A DNA stretch of 46,379 bases. It comes from an uncultured Roseburia sp. (GTDB lineage: Bacteria; Bacillota; Clostridia; Lachnospirales; Lachnospiraceae). A program made the position numbers and the translations under genes. Numbering within the stretch: position 1 is the first letter of the stretch; each line of letters opens with the position of its first letter. This document shows positions 16,582-25,707 of the stretch, one piece after another. The notes below the pieces were generated by a model, which was given only the letters and a program-made list of their open reading frames with translations, was not told the DNA's origin and did no database searches. The stretch lies in contig UQAQ01000022.1 in NCBI GenBank assembly GCA_900539115.1, positions 1-46,379 of the forward strand. Reading direction: 5' to 3'.

Positions 16582-16774
16582 GTAACTATTCAGGATCAAT
16601 GTATGGAAATCAATGAATCGTCGTGCTTGCACGTAAGAGAATTTGATTTCCATACATTTAGATCCTAATAGGGCTCCCCTCCACATATGAGCATTTTTAG
16701 CCTTGTCAAAGGCGAGAAAAGAACACGAAGTGTTCGAAATGCGAATGTGGGGAAGAGGGGGCCTGAATAGTTAC
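16582..16774. mobile_element. MITE-like structured repeat, copy 2, with target duplication
   Basis: A 193-bp element with inverted ends GTAACTATTCAGG (16582-16594) and complement (16762-16774). It is flanked by a perfect 8-bp direct repeat TTAACAAT (16574-16581 and 16775-16782). The left duplication contains the TAA stop of the lipoprotein gene. The inside matches copy 1 in order: variable-arm hairpin (arms TGTATGGAAATCA and complement) with loop core TCGTGCTTGCACG, GCCTT/AAGGC hairpin, GAACAC-gaa-GTGTTC, and CCACAT/ATGTGG stem. 5'-GTAA ends and 8-bp duplications are typical of IS66-family elements, so an IS66-type transposase may mobilise it; no transposase lies nearby. Confidence 0.85.
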
Positions 16775-16784
16775 TTAACAATTC

Positions 16785-16818
16785 AAAAGGGATGCTCTCA
16801 CATGAGGGCATCCCTTTC
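16785..16818. terminator. Bidirectional terminator between convergent genes
   Basis: AAAGGGATGC (16786-16795) and GCATCCCTTT (16808-16817) form a 10-bp stem followed by a T-rich run on the plus strand. It separates the lipoprotein gene and mobile repeat from the MutS-like gene ending at 16821. Confidence 0.7.
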
Positions 16819-16820
16819 TT

Positions 16821-18332
16821 TTACTCTTTTTGCTCTATGATTTCTGCATACAGATCCAATCCGTAACTTGTCTCCGTCGGCTCATGATCGATCATTCTAA
16901 ACGTACGTGTTCCGTCTTCTTTTCGCTCTGCACTTAAAAATCGCGCTCCCTGCAGTTTTTTCGCATACATCTGACTTGCAAATGCAAAAAGGTGCGTCAC
17001 CATAAACACACTCACGCCACTGTCATACATTGCCTGAATAATATGCTCCGCGATCCGGCTCCCCTCTTTTTCCGTCGTACTGGAGAACGACTCATTGAAA
17101 AGGATGAGGCTTCGATCCGTCACCATGTCCACGATGCGGTTCACACGTTTCATTTCCTCATCCAGCCGCCCGCTGTTCATGCTGCTATCTTCACGTCTGG
17201 TAAAATGTGTCAATATATTATCATACAACAGGCTCTCAAAATACACCGCCGGAACAAACATACCCGCCTGCATCATTACCTGCGCAACACCGACACTTCG
17301 CAAAAATGTCGATTTTCCGCCCTGGTTCGCCCCACTGATCACATGGAGATGGCAGGAATCGGTAAGGGAATTGTCCACCGGATTTTTCAGCGTTTCAAGG
17401 GCAAGTCCCAGTTCATACAAATGCCGGTATTCGATATGGCCCTTTTCCTGGCTCACACGCGGATAGCATGTTTTCATTTTTAAATTGTGCAGGCTCCGCC
17501 CCAGATTCGCGCAACCGACATAAAATCCGACTTGAATCTGCAGCTGGCTGAAAAATTCCTGAAATTGGTACAAAAACTCGCGATAAATTTCCTGCGTATA
17601 CAATAATCCGTTTTCTTCCATTCGAATAGCATCCTGCTTCAACGCTTCCTGATTAAGCAAAACAGCTTCCGGAGATGCCAGATGCAGAAGAAGCCACCGC
17701 AATGTCCTGCGAAATTTTCCCATTTTTCGGTAATCGACCGGGTCAAGCCGGTTCACCATCGCATCACCGCATTTAAGACCGCCAGCCACTCCGGCAGTCA
17801 GAATCAGTCTGCCGCCCTGCATCAGCACAGACATATCGTCGATATGTCGTTCCAGATCTTTCGCAAAATCATCGGTAAAATGTTCCCTGAATTTTGTCGC
17901 AAACAGATACATGCCATCCGCTTTTTCTGCCTGTTCGCTCCGCAAATGATCTTTTAGATACCGCAGATATTTTAAAAGAATCCGAAGCAGATCCAGCGAC
18001 TCTGTTATCTGCACCACCTTATTGCTTGTCTTTTTCGATGTGTATTTGTGAATTTCCAGCATCGCCTCTTTCGCGATACGGTACATTTCCTCGTAAAATC
18101 CCGGATGCGACACGGCATCAGACACCATCTGCTGGCGGAAATGAAGCGTCTTTTCATCCGTCACCGGGCATAAAAGCACACGCTGACAATTGGTAAATAT
18201 TTCCTCATCCTCTTTTGCCATCACCCGAAGAATCACCGAAAGATTCAAATCCTTGCTCATGTCCTGCGGCATGCCATAACGTTTTGCCGCCCCCTGCTGT
18301 TTGTCCGGATACAAAAGTGCTACCTCAAACAT
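16821..18332 (-). CDS. MutS-like ATPase, second of tandem pair
   Basis: A 503-aa protein with a MutS-type core: helical lever/clamp region in the first two thirds, then the ABC-type ATPase. Walker A is GANQGGKST near residue 330. The Walker B region reads SLILFNESFSST near 410, with Asn in place of the usual Asp of MutS (LLDELGRGTST). A histidine switch follows in VFMVTHLF. There is no N-terminal mismatch-reading domain and no Smr nuclease domain, so it is neither MutS1 nor MutS2. It overlaps the upstream paralogue by 8 nt, with AGGAGG 8 nt before ATG 18332. Coupled translation suggests a heterodimer. Function unknown. Confidence 0.75.
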   Translation of the reverse strand: MFEVALLYPDKQQGAAKRYGMPQDMSKDLNLSVILRVMAKEDEEIFTNCQRVLLCPVTDEKTLHFRQQMVSDAVSHPGFYEEMYRIAKEAMLEIHKYTSKKTSNKVVQITESLDLLRILLKYLRYLKDHLRSEQAEKADGMYLFATKFREHFTDDFAKDLERHIDDMSVLMQGGRLILTAGVAGGLKCGDAMVNRLDPVDYRKMGKFRRTLRWLLLHLASPEAVLLNQEALKQDAIRMEENGLLYTQEIYREFLYQFQEFFSQLQIQVGFYVGCANLGRSLHNLKMKTCYPRVSQEKGHIEYRHLYELGLALETLKNPVDNSLTDSCHLHVISGANQGGKSTFLRSVGVAQVMMQAGMFVPAVYFESLLYDNILTHFTRREDSSMNSGRLDEEMKRVNRIVDMVTDRSLILFNESFSSTTEKEGSRIAEHIIQAMYDSGVSVFMVTHLFAFASQMYAKKLQGARFLSAERKEDGTRTFRMIDHEPTETSYGLDLYAEIIEQKE

Positions 18333-19848
18333 GATGAATCCTCCTTTTGATTTCCTCGTAAGTCAACCCGTATTTTTCCACAATCGGCTCGACATATCCT
18401 TTACCTTCGGCCTTTTTCCGGCGAATCTTGAACGTTCGCACTTTGACATTTCCCTCGATCAGCGATGCCACCTGGCTGACGATCTGTTCATTTTCCTCCG
18501 CAAGTTCCTCGATGTGCGTGACATAAATTCCGTAGCAGCTGCGGTCAAGAAAATGCTCGATCACGTGACGCCCCATATGATAGGCATCGTACGTCGCCGC
18601 CGACGTAAAAAGTTCGTTGATGATGACAAATACATTGTGCTTTTTTGCATGCATCATCCCGGATAGGCGCACCAATTCTTCTTTCAGTTTTCCGCGGCCG
18701 CTCTGCATGCTCTCTTCCACGGAAAAATGTGTCAATAAGCCGTTAAAAAGTGGAAGCACCGCCCGCTTTGCCGGCACCGGAAAGCCCATCAGCGAAAAAT
18801 ACACAAGCTGCCCTGCTGCTCTCGCAAATGTCGTCTTGCCTCCCTGGTTTGGCCCCGTTATAACGAAAAACCGTTCTTTTCCACGATAATAATAATCATT
18901 CGCCACCGTCTCTTTTCCCTCTTTTTGATTTTTCAATGCCAGCGCAAGATCGTATCCACCGGTCACTTCAAATGCGGCATCCGAAAACTCCGGCATGCAA
19001 AAATCATAATGGAAATATTCCATATGATGCTGAAATTTTAATATCGAGAGATACACGCAGATTTCCTTATGAAACTGCATAATCCCCGGCTGGTAAATGC
19101 GCACCTCTTGTTTTCCAAATTCTTCCAGACTTTTAAACTGCTGTGGAAATTTTTTATGTAAATATCTGAAAATGCGCTGTTCCAGCGGTGTTCCCACTTT
19201 TCCTCCCGGCAGAAGGTTTCCCATTTTTCCGGGGTGCTTTATCATCTGCGGATATTTTTCGCACAGTTCCTTCACGTAATCATCTTCCACCACCGACGGC
19301 AGGATCGCGACATGGTCTCCCTCGATCCGCAGACTGTAACGAATTTTTTCAAGTTCCGCACTCGTCGAAAGTGCCGCATCGTGATACGCCCTCACTTCCG
19401 GCTTTCCGCTCTCTTCCTTACACATTTCCAAAAACTGCTGCCAGCCGAGTGCCCTGCACTCGCGCTCTTCCAAAAACACGATCAGTTCATCCACCGCCGT
19501 AAAATACATTACAGCGACTTCCAGTTTCCAATGCGCCTTGCTGAGTTCATCCGTGATCTGCTCGCCCGTCTCGGAATTTATGTACGCCTCATTCTCCTGC
19601 GCCTGTCGGATTCGATTGACAAAATCTGTAAGTTTTATCTCCATTTCTTCATCGATTTCCTGCAGTACTTCCTGGCGGAATCGGATCTGCTCCCTTCCAT
19701 CAGGCATCTGCCGGAAATACTCTCGAAGATCATAAATGCCGAGCTGTCCATTGACTTCCTCGATCCACTGTGTGAGATTGAGATCGTCATAAAACTCCGG
19801 CCGTTCTTCTTCCAATTCCCGGATTTTTCCTAGAATACTAAATGACAT
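18325..19848 (-). CDS. MutS-like ATPase, first of tandem pair
   Basis: A 507-aa paralogue of the following gene with the same layout. Walker A is GPNQGGKTT near residue 330. The Walker B region is VFVIINELFTSAAT near 409, again with Asn for the first acidic residue, and YVTHIEE is the histidine switch. Domains I (mismatch recognition) and Smr are absent. ATG 19848 is preferred over GTG 19854 because GAGGG lies 5 nt upstream. A TATAAT (complement of 19887-19892) lies upstream without a good -35. In the MutS family ATPases work as dimers, so the two adjacent products probably pair. Confidence 0.75.
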   Translation of the reverse strand: MSFSILGKIRELEEERPEFYDDLNLTQWIEEVNGQLGIYDLREYFRQMPDGREQIRFRQEVLQEIDEEMEIKLTDFVNRIRQAQENEAYINSETGEQITDELSKAHWKLEVAVMYFTAVDELIVFLEERECRALGWQQFLEMCKEESGKPEVRAYHDAALSTSAELEKIRYSLRIEGDHVAILPSVVEDDYVKELCEKYPQMIKHPGKMGNLLPGGKVGTPLEQRIFRYLHKKFPQQFKSLEEFGKQEVRIYQPGIMQFHKEICVYLSILKFQHHMEYFHYDFCMPEFSDAAFEVTGGYDLALALKNQKEGKETVANDYYYRGKERFFVITGPNQGGKTTFARAAGQLVYFSLMGFPVPAKRAVLPLFNGLLTHFSVEESMQSGRGKLKEELVRLSGMMHAKKHNVFVIINELFTSAATYDAYHMGRHVIEHFLDRSCYGIYVTHIEELAEENEQIVSQVASLIEGNVKVRTFKIRRKKAEGKGYVEPIVEKYGLTYEEIKRRIHHV

Positions 19849-19894
19849 AATCACCCTCGCTTTCTTTTCACAATTTTGCTATTTCTATTATACC

Positions 19895-22033
19895 TTAATT
19901 TCCCATTTTTGTATAGCGGCAACATTGCGGAGTGACCTCGGAACCCATTTTCATTTTATACAGATTAATATAAAATTCGGAATCATTGACTACGATAAAA
20001 TCATCCGTCGCCGTATCACTTTCGGAAAAATAAAATTCCTGCGACGTTTCGGGATCCATAAACTTCGTCCATTTTTCTTCTCCGATCTCCGCTTTATCCA
20101 CACCGTTCGGTGTCAGGAAATAAATGGTATCATTGCGGATGTCAAGCTGGTAAAAATTGAGATAATCTTCCTGCATTTTCTGCCACTCATCAATATTCAC
20201 CTCTGTCGGAATCGTATATTCCAATTTTCCGCTGTCCATTTCATATACATTTACATCGAGCGTTTTTCCATTTTGCTGCGAAGTCACTGCGATCACGCCG
20301 TCGCCCTTAGCAATTGTCGTCTTTACCATACATTCTTTGCGCAGATCTTCCATCGGATTGATGCATTTTCCCGTCGTCAGATCATACCAGCCAAACAATT
20401 TCTCTGCCGTCGCGATAAACACTTGATTTCCGGTCGCTGCCAGATAACGGTTGGAAGCAATTCCCTTTCTGTCTTTTCCATACACTTCTTTCGCGCTTAT
20501 CTGAGGAATGTTCAATTTCACAAGCTGGTCATTTTCGGCATTATACCGCAGCATACGTTCCTCTACGACATAACTCTCGTCGTCCGAACCCTGCTTGTCA
20601 TAAGGCGCACTCCATTTTTCCAATGCCACAAAAATCTGTCCGTCCTCGCCCTCCAAAATGCCGATGTACGGATACCAATATTTATCCAACTTTTTCATAT
20701 AATCCAGCAAAGTCTGATTCCACGGAACATCCTCTTCCTGCCACGCACCATCCACTCGTTTTAATTTTACAAATTTTTCAAATTTCTGCTGATCCATCAA
20801 CGCCGCAAGTTTATAATACGTTCCTTCGTCGTCCACATTATCACAATATTCATACACATTCAGCCTGCCGCCCTGGGAAAATTCGGAAAACTCTTGTGTC
20901 TGATCGACAACTTCCTCCTTAAACTCCGTGGTTTCCACATCTTCTTCTCCCTTGCTGACAAGATTTTGCACCGTCTCCGGCTGAGACGCGATCCCGCATC
21001 CGCAAAGCAGCACAATGACAACGGACAGCACCGTGATCCAGCGTTTTGGTTTTTGATACTTCATTACACTAACGATCCGCTCTTTTAACGAACTTACGCT
21101 GAATGCCGGTTCCTGAAACCAACCGTGTCTTCCCTTGTCCGCCATCGCAAGAAGCAGATACGAATACTCTTTCCTCGCTCGCGCGCCAAGTTTCCGCATC
21201 ACTGCCTCATCACACGACACTTCCATATCCAGCACAAAGAAATGATACGCGACCCAGCAGAGCGGATTGAACCAAAGCACCGAAAATGCCAGAAAGCAAA
21301 CGATTTTCAGCAAATAATCGCGTCGTTTTACATGCACTCTTTCATGACAAAGAATCAATTCCCTCTCCCTCTCGCATTCTTCCCCGCGAAGTTCCGACGA
21401 AAGATAGATTTTAGGCACAATGATTCCTCCGACAAACGAGTTTTCCACCGCTTCGTGCATATAAACATTGTCTCTCCACAAAATGGCATCCGCAAAACGT
21501 CGTTTATTCCGCACCAATGACACAATCAACATCCCAAGGCACACCGCCATCCCAAGCACCCACACACCAAGAGCTCCCTGCGCCGCCATAATCGTCGGGT
21601 GCGTATGCTTCGTTTCCTGCGTGCGAATAACCGTTTCTGTTTGCTGTACCTTTTGCGGCACCTTGTCTTCGCTTGTTATCGCTTCTCCTTTTACTTCCCC
21701 CTGTTCACTCTGTCCTCCTGCAGGCAGCTTCGTCTCCTGCAATGAACTGGCAATTTCTTCCATCTGTAATATCTGTTTTCCGACCGAAACCTGTTCGGAC
21801 ACCTGTTTCGGAAGTGCCCGGTAAATACCGGAAAACGACACCGGGCACAAAATCTGCGCCGCCACCACGATCCAAAGCACATACGCCACACTCCTCGGCA
21901 GACGTTTGAGCAGCGGCCGGATCAAAAGCAAGAAAATAATTGCCACACTTGCTACCAAACAAGTGTCCCACAAATGCGATATCCACGCATTTCTGCCAAG
22001 CACACGAAACAGTTCCCCAATCCATTCTTTCAT
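19895..22033 (-). CDS. BlaR1/MecR1-type M56 membrane metallopeptidase with novel sensor
   Basis: A 712-aa membrane signal transducer. The N-terminal part (1-350) has four transmembrane helices (about 25-40, 48-66, 155-174, 335-352) and the cytoplasmic zinc site HERVH (230-234) of peptidase family M56. In BlaR1 this site triggers cleavage of the BlaI repressor. Residues 355-712 are expected outside the cell. They do not look like the penicillin-binding sensor of BlaR1 (no SxxK/KTG set seen) but form beta-rich repeats with Trp/Tyr, perhaps a propeller. The signal is therefore unlikely to be a beta-lactam. It lies 14 nt after the BlaI-like gene and no beta-lactamase gene is near. Confidence 0.82.
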   Translation of the reverse strand: MKEWIGELFRVLGRNAWISHLWDTCLVASVAIIFLLLIRPLLKRLPRSVAYVLWIVVAAQILCPVSFSGIYRALPKQVSEQVSVGKQILQMEEIASSLQETKLPAGGQSEQGEVKGEAITSEDKVPQKVQQTETVIRTQETKHTHPTIMAAQGALGVWVLGMAVCLGMLIVSLVRNKRRFADAILWRDNVYMHEAVENSFVGGIIVPKIYLSSELRGEECERERELILCHERVHVKRRDYLLKIVCFLAFSVLWFNPLCWVAYHFFVLDMEVSCDEAVMRKLGARARKEYSYLLLAMADKGRHGWFQEPAFSVSSLKERIVSVMKYQKPKRWITVLSVVIVLLCGCGIASQPETVQNLVSKGEEDVETTEFKEEVVDQTQEFSEFSQGGRLNVYEYCDNVDDEGTYYKLAALMDQQKFEKFVKLKRVDGAWQEEDVPWNQTLLDYMKKLDKYWYPYIGILEGEDGQIFVALEKWSAPYDKQGSDDESYVVEERMLRYNAENDQLVKLNIPQISAKEVYGKDRKGIASNRYLAATGNQVFIATAEKLFGWYDLTTGKCINPMEDLRKECMVKTTIAKGDGVIAVTSQQNGKTLDVNVYEMDSGKLEYTIPTEVNIDEWQKMQEDYLNFYQLDIRNDTIYFLTPNGVDKAEIGEEKWTKFMDPETSQEFYFSESDTATDDFIVVNDSEFYINLYKMKMGSEVTPQCCRYTKMGN

Positions 22034-22047
22034 CGGCTCTGCCCCCC

Positions 22048-22404
22048 TTACTCATTTTCCTCGATAATCCGCTTCAATTCCTCAATCTGCTTTTTACTCA
22101 ATTTCTTTTTCCCGGTAAATGCCGTGACAAATTTGGAAATCGACCCCTCAAAACGGTTTTCCACAATCTGCGCGCTCTCGCCTGCAAGATACTCTTCCTT
22201 CGTCTGTTTCACTGCAACGACCGCATTTTCATTTTCAAAAATGCCCGCCTGACACAAGTTTCGAAGCACCGTGTACGTCGTCGATTTTTTCCATCCCAGC
22301 CTCTCCTGGCACAATTTCACCAATTCTCCGGACCGAATCGGCGCATTTTCCCACACAATCTCTGCAAACGCCATTTCGCTTTCCGATAAAATGCTCTGTC
22401 TCAT
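22048..22404 (-). CDS. BlaI/MecI/CopY-family repressor
   Basis: A 118-aa transcriptional repressor. The winged helix (about 6-75) includes KKSTTYTVLRNLCQAGIF, the recognition part of the family, and the C-terminal helices are for dimerisation. It is full length for BlaI/MecI. It probably represses its own operon with the M56 gene through the operator at 22432-22446, and is inactivated after the M56 protein senses its signal. Start has AAGGAG upstream. Confidence 0.88.
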   Translation of the reverse strand: MRQSILSESEMAFAEIVWENAPIRSGELVKLCQERLGWKKSTTYTVLRNLCQAGIFENENAVVAVKQTKEEYLAGESAQIVENRFEGSISKFVTAFTGKKKLSKKQIEELKRIIEENE

Positions 22405-22431
22405 CCTTTTTCTCCTTTCGGTCTATGTTTT

Positions 22432-22468
22432 ATAAACTTAGTTTATCATCTATAAACCAATCTGTCAA
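22432..22468 (-). promoter_or_regulatory. Promoter and operator of the BlaI/BlaR1-type operon
   Basis: On the minus strand, TTGACA (complement of 22463-22468), 17 nt, then TAAACT (complement of 22440-22445). The palindrome ATAAAC-TTA-GTTTAT (22432-22446) covers the -10, and a further half-site TATAAACC lies at 22451-22458 between -35 and -10. This is the layout of an autorepressed BlaI-type promoter, although the sequence differs from the classical TACA/TGTA operator. Confidence 0.7.
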
Positions 22469-22526
22469 CTATTATTTATATGACTCATTTTTACTTTTTC
22501 TTTACCAATTGTTTATGTGTTTAGGA

Positions 22527-22555
22527 TTGAAAAAATTTCCCAGAACGTATATAAT
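22527..22555 (+). promoter_or_regulatory. Promoter of the LacI-sensor/GGDEF/EAL gene
   Basis: TTGAAA (22527-22532), 17 nt, then consensus TATAAT (22550-22555). It lies downstream of the first in-frame ATG at 22517 and so rules that start out. Confidence 0.65.
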
Positions 22556-22600
22556 ATTCTTGAGGCATTGTATTTATTATCATCTTATTGGAGAGATTTT

Positions 22601-25600
22601 ATGGCACGAAAAAGGATTGGCGTCTTATTGGCGCAAGCAGATGAAACAACTCAAAATCATTTTATGCAGGGGTTTTTGCAGGAAGCATTTGCCTCTGATT
22701 ATGATGTCTTGATTTTTTCAATGTATGTAAAATATCAGCAGACAAATCTTCGTGAACTAGGGGAATCAAATATCTACGAATTGATTAATTACGACATGCT
22801 TGATGCTATCGTTATTCTTCTGGATACACTACAGACAACCGGTCTTTCGGATTCCATTCAGAAGAAAATTCACGACAAATTTGATGGTCCGGTTCTGGTC
22901 ATTGATCAGAAAAGTCCGTATTTTCCATCCGTTATGAATGATCACTGCACTCCGATCCGCCGTCTGATCGACCACTTGATCGAGGTGCATCATTATAAAG
23001 ATATCGTTTTCTTAAATGGACGTGAAGCTCATATTCATTCGATTGAGCGTCTGCGTGGCTATAAGGAGAGCATGGAAGCACATGGTCTTCCGGTTCTTGA
23101 CGAAAACATTTACCACGGAGATTATTGGTATACAAGCGGTAATCAAATGGTGGAACAGATGCTTTTGGAACGCAAAAAACTTCCGGAAGCAATTGCCTGT
23201 GCCAATGACTGTATGGCGATAGGCGTTTGTTCCGCACTTACTGAGCATGGCATCAAGGTTCCTGATGATATCGCTGTGATCGGGTATGACTCGATTCAGG
23301 ATGGCCGTTACAGCCCGGTTCCATTGACTTCTGCGGAAATCCCGGCGAAGTCTTGCGGCAAATACAGCCTCCGGTGGATCGATGCTTCTCTCAATGACAA
23401 GCCAATTCCGGAATATGTACCGGAGACGGATCTTTGGATTGGTGGAAGCTGTGGCTGTTCGACGGTTAATCTCAGCCTGTTGTCGCCACTTTGCGACCAA
23501 TGGGAAACAAAGCTTTCTTCTAACAGTTATTATTCCTGTTTTAACCATTTGATGGAGGATTTGCTATCCCAGCATTCTTACCGGGACTTTTTTAATATTG
23601 TTTTTCAATATACCTACCAGTTGGGCAATTATGACAATTTCCACATCTGTCTGAATGAAAACTGGAATCATGCATCAAAGATGATCGGCGATGAAGCCAT
23701 CCGTCTCGGCTATTCCGACCGCATGTATCCGGTTGTTCATTGCAATAAAAACTGTGGTACAGAAAATCATATTGATTTTTCGAATTCATTTGATACAAAA
23801 CTGATTTTGCCGGAACTTCATGAAGAGCACGAAAAACCTTCGGCTTACATTTTTACACCGCTTCATTTTGACGACCAATGTTTTGGTTACGCAGTCATCA
23901 GCTACGGCGACGAACCTCGCGTATACGATGAAGGCTACAGTTTATGGCTTCACAATGTGATGCAGGGAATGGAATCCTTCTACCGGCAGGACATTTTGCG
24001 CCAGTTGTTAAAAGAAATGGAGTCCGCACAAATTCGTGATTCATTGACCGGCCTTTACAATTACCGCGGTCTGATCACGCAGACGAAACAGCTGATCGCC
24101 GAGTCCGTACATGCGCACGATACGCTTTCGATCACTTCCCTTGATCTGAGCGGTCTGAAAGATATCAATGCCGGCTATGGCCGCACGGAGGGTGATTTTG
24201 CGATTACCGCCTTGTCCCACCTCATTCAGGAATGTACCTTTTCCGATGAAATCTGTGCCCGGACGGGAAACGATGATTTTATTGTCTGCTCCATTATTTC
24301 TGACAAAAATGTACATCGAGCAGATGAATTTATAAGCACTTTATTAAACAAAATAAATATATTTAACCAGCAAAACAGCCATTCTTTCCAGATTCATATC
24401 TGCTACAACTGTAAATCTGAGCCAATTGGACAGATCCATTCGCTCGAGCCGCTGATCAATGATACGATCAGTGAAAAAAACGGAAAAAAATTACAAGAGT
24501 TGCGGCAGCGTGATCCTTCTACTCATTTATCTGAAAAAGACAAAGAACAGGATCTGGCAGTTATGAATCTGCTTGACGATAATAAATTTATATATTATTT
24601 TCAGCCAATTGTCGACGCACGGACCGGTAAGATTTTCTCTTATGAAGCTCTGATGCGTGCCAATACAGAGCAGAAAATTTCTCCACTGGATATTTTGACT
24701 AGCGCCAAACGCCTTGGTCGACTCTATGACGTGGAAAAAGCAACACTTTTTAATGTACTGCATTACATGAAAGAAAACCCGCAGAAATTTATCGGAAAGA
24801 AGACATTTATTAACAGCATTCCGGGGGCGCAACTTGTGAATTCCGACAAAGACCGCCTCCACAAACAATTAAACGAACACCGCGGACAAGTTGTTGTGGA
24901 ACTCACAGAACAGGAAGAATTGGACAATAAGTGTCTGTCCGACATCAAGCAATCCTATGCCAAACTTAAGGTTGAGACGGCAATTGACGACTATGGTTCA
25001 GGGTACTCCAATGTAAATAACCTGCTTCGTTACATGCCAAAATATGTAAAAATCGACCGCATGCTTATGGAAGAAATTCAGAACAATCCACAAAAGCAGC
25101 ATTTTGTAAAAGATATTATTGATTTTGCACATGATAACAATATTCTGACGCTCGCAGAAGGAATTGAAACTTCAGAAGAGTTGAAGGAAGTAATCCGCCT
25201 CGGCGTGGATCTCATCCAAGGGTATTATACCGCTCGTCCAAATCCGGAACCTTTGGAACAGATCGACCCTCACATCCAGATCGAGATTTTGGAATACAAC
25301 AAAAACCGATCGTCTTCCATGGTCCGCAAAGATTACATCGTCGACAAACCGCAATCCATCTCACTGGTTCAGATGGCACTTGGCAAATATACCGACATTC
25401 ACATTGCCCAGCAGGCAGGTAAGGATCTCCCAATTAAATTGATTGGTGCTACCGGTTTCCAATCCAACCTCCGTATCTGGTTCGAGGATGGTTTCCACGG
25501 CACTCTGATCCTCAATACCACACATTTTTCCACCGAAAAATGTATGCCTTGGCTGGAACTTGGCGAATCCGTAGATCTTACCATTCAACTCAAAGGAAAT

Positions 25601-25669
25601 ACCAACCTGAAGATGGCCGGTATCCGTGTTCCAAAGAGTTCAACACTGCGATTTGTAGGAGAAAATTAG
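22601..25669 (+). CDS. Soluble LacI-type sensor / degenerate GGDEF / EAL phosphodiesterase
   Basis: A 1022-aa cytoplasmic signalling protein. Residues 3-290 are a periplasmic-binding-protein-like sensor of the LacI type (KRIGVLLAQ, GYDSIQDGRYSPVPLTS) with no DNA-binding helix. A linker or GAF-like region runs about 290-460. The GGDEF domain has GNDDF near 556 instead of GGDEF and is probably not a cyclase. The EAL domain looks active: YEALMRA at 681-687, ELTEQEE, DDYGSGYSN at 796-804, KIDR and EGIET at 853-857. A C-terminal beta-rich tail of about 110 residues is of unknown type. It should degrade cyclic di-GMP in response to a small cytoplasmic ligand such as a sugar. Start ATG 22601 follows GGAGAG. 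Confidence 0.85.
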   Translation: MARKRIGVLLAQADETTQNHFMQGFLQEAFASDYDVLIFSMYVKYQQTNLRELGESNIYELINYDMLDAIVILLDTLQTTGLSDSIQKKIHDKFDGPVLVIDQKSPYFPSVMNDHCTPIRRLIDHLIEVHHYKDIVFLNGREAHIHSIERLRGYKESMEAHGLPVLDENIYHGDYWYTSGNQMVEQMLLERKKLPEAIACANDCMAIGVCSALTEHGIKVPDDIAVIGYDSIQDGRYSPVPLTSAEIPAKSCGKYSLRWIDASLNDKPIPEYVPETDLWIGGSCGCSTVNLSLLSPLCDQWETKLSSNSYYSCFNHLMEDLLSQHSYRDFFNIVFQYTYQLGNYDNFHICLNENWNHASKMIGDEAIRLGYSDRMYPVVHCNKNCGTENHIDFSNSFDTKLILPELHEEHEKPSAYIFTPLHFDDQCFGYAVISYGDEPRVYDEGYSLWLHNVMQGMESFYRQDILRQLLKEMESAQIRDSLTGLYNYRGLITQTKQLIAESVHAHDTLSITSLDLSGLKDINAGYGRTEGDFAITALSHLIQECTFSDEICARTGNDDFIVCSIISDKNVHRADEFISTLLNKINIFNQQNSHSFQIHICYNCKSEPIGQIHSLEPLINDTISEKNGKKLQELRQRDPSTHLSEKDKEQDLAVMNLLDDNKFIYYFQPIVDARTGKIFSYEALMRANTEQKISPLDILTSAKRLGRLYDVEKATLFNVLHYMKENPQKFIGKKTFINSIPGAQLVNSDKDRLHKQLNEHRGQVVVELTEQEELDNKCLSDIKQSYAKLKVETAIDDYGSGYSNVNNLLRYMPKYVKIDRMLMEEIQNNPQKQHFVKDIIDFAHDNNILTLAEGIETSEELKEVIRLGVDLIQGYYTARPNPEPLEQIDPHIQIEILEYNKNRSSSMVRKDYIVDKPQSISLVQMALGKYTDIHIAQQAGKDLPIKLIGATGFQSNLRIWFEDGFHGTLILNTTHFSTEKCMPWLELGESVDLTIQLKGNTNLKMAGIRVPKSSTLRFVGEN

Positions 25670-25707
25670 CCTCTCCTTTGTACATATTTATAATGATACA
25701 TGCAAAA

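Noticed and set aside
22517..22600. Longer start for the GGDEF/EAL gene
   Set aside because: The upstream ATG lies before the consensus promoter at 22527-22555; the ATG at 22601 has its own ribosome binding site and begins the sensor fold.
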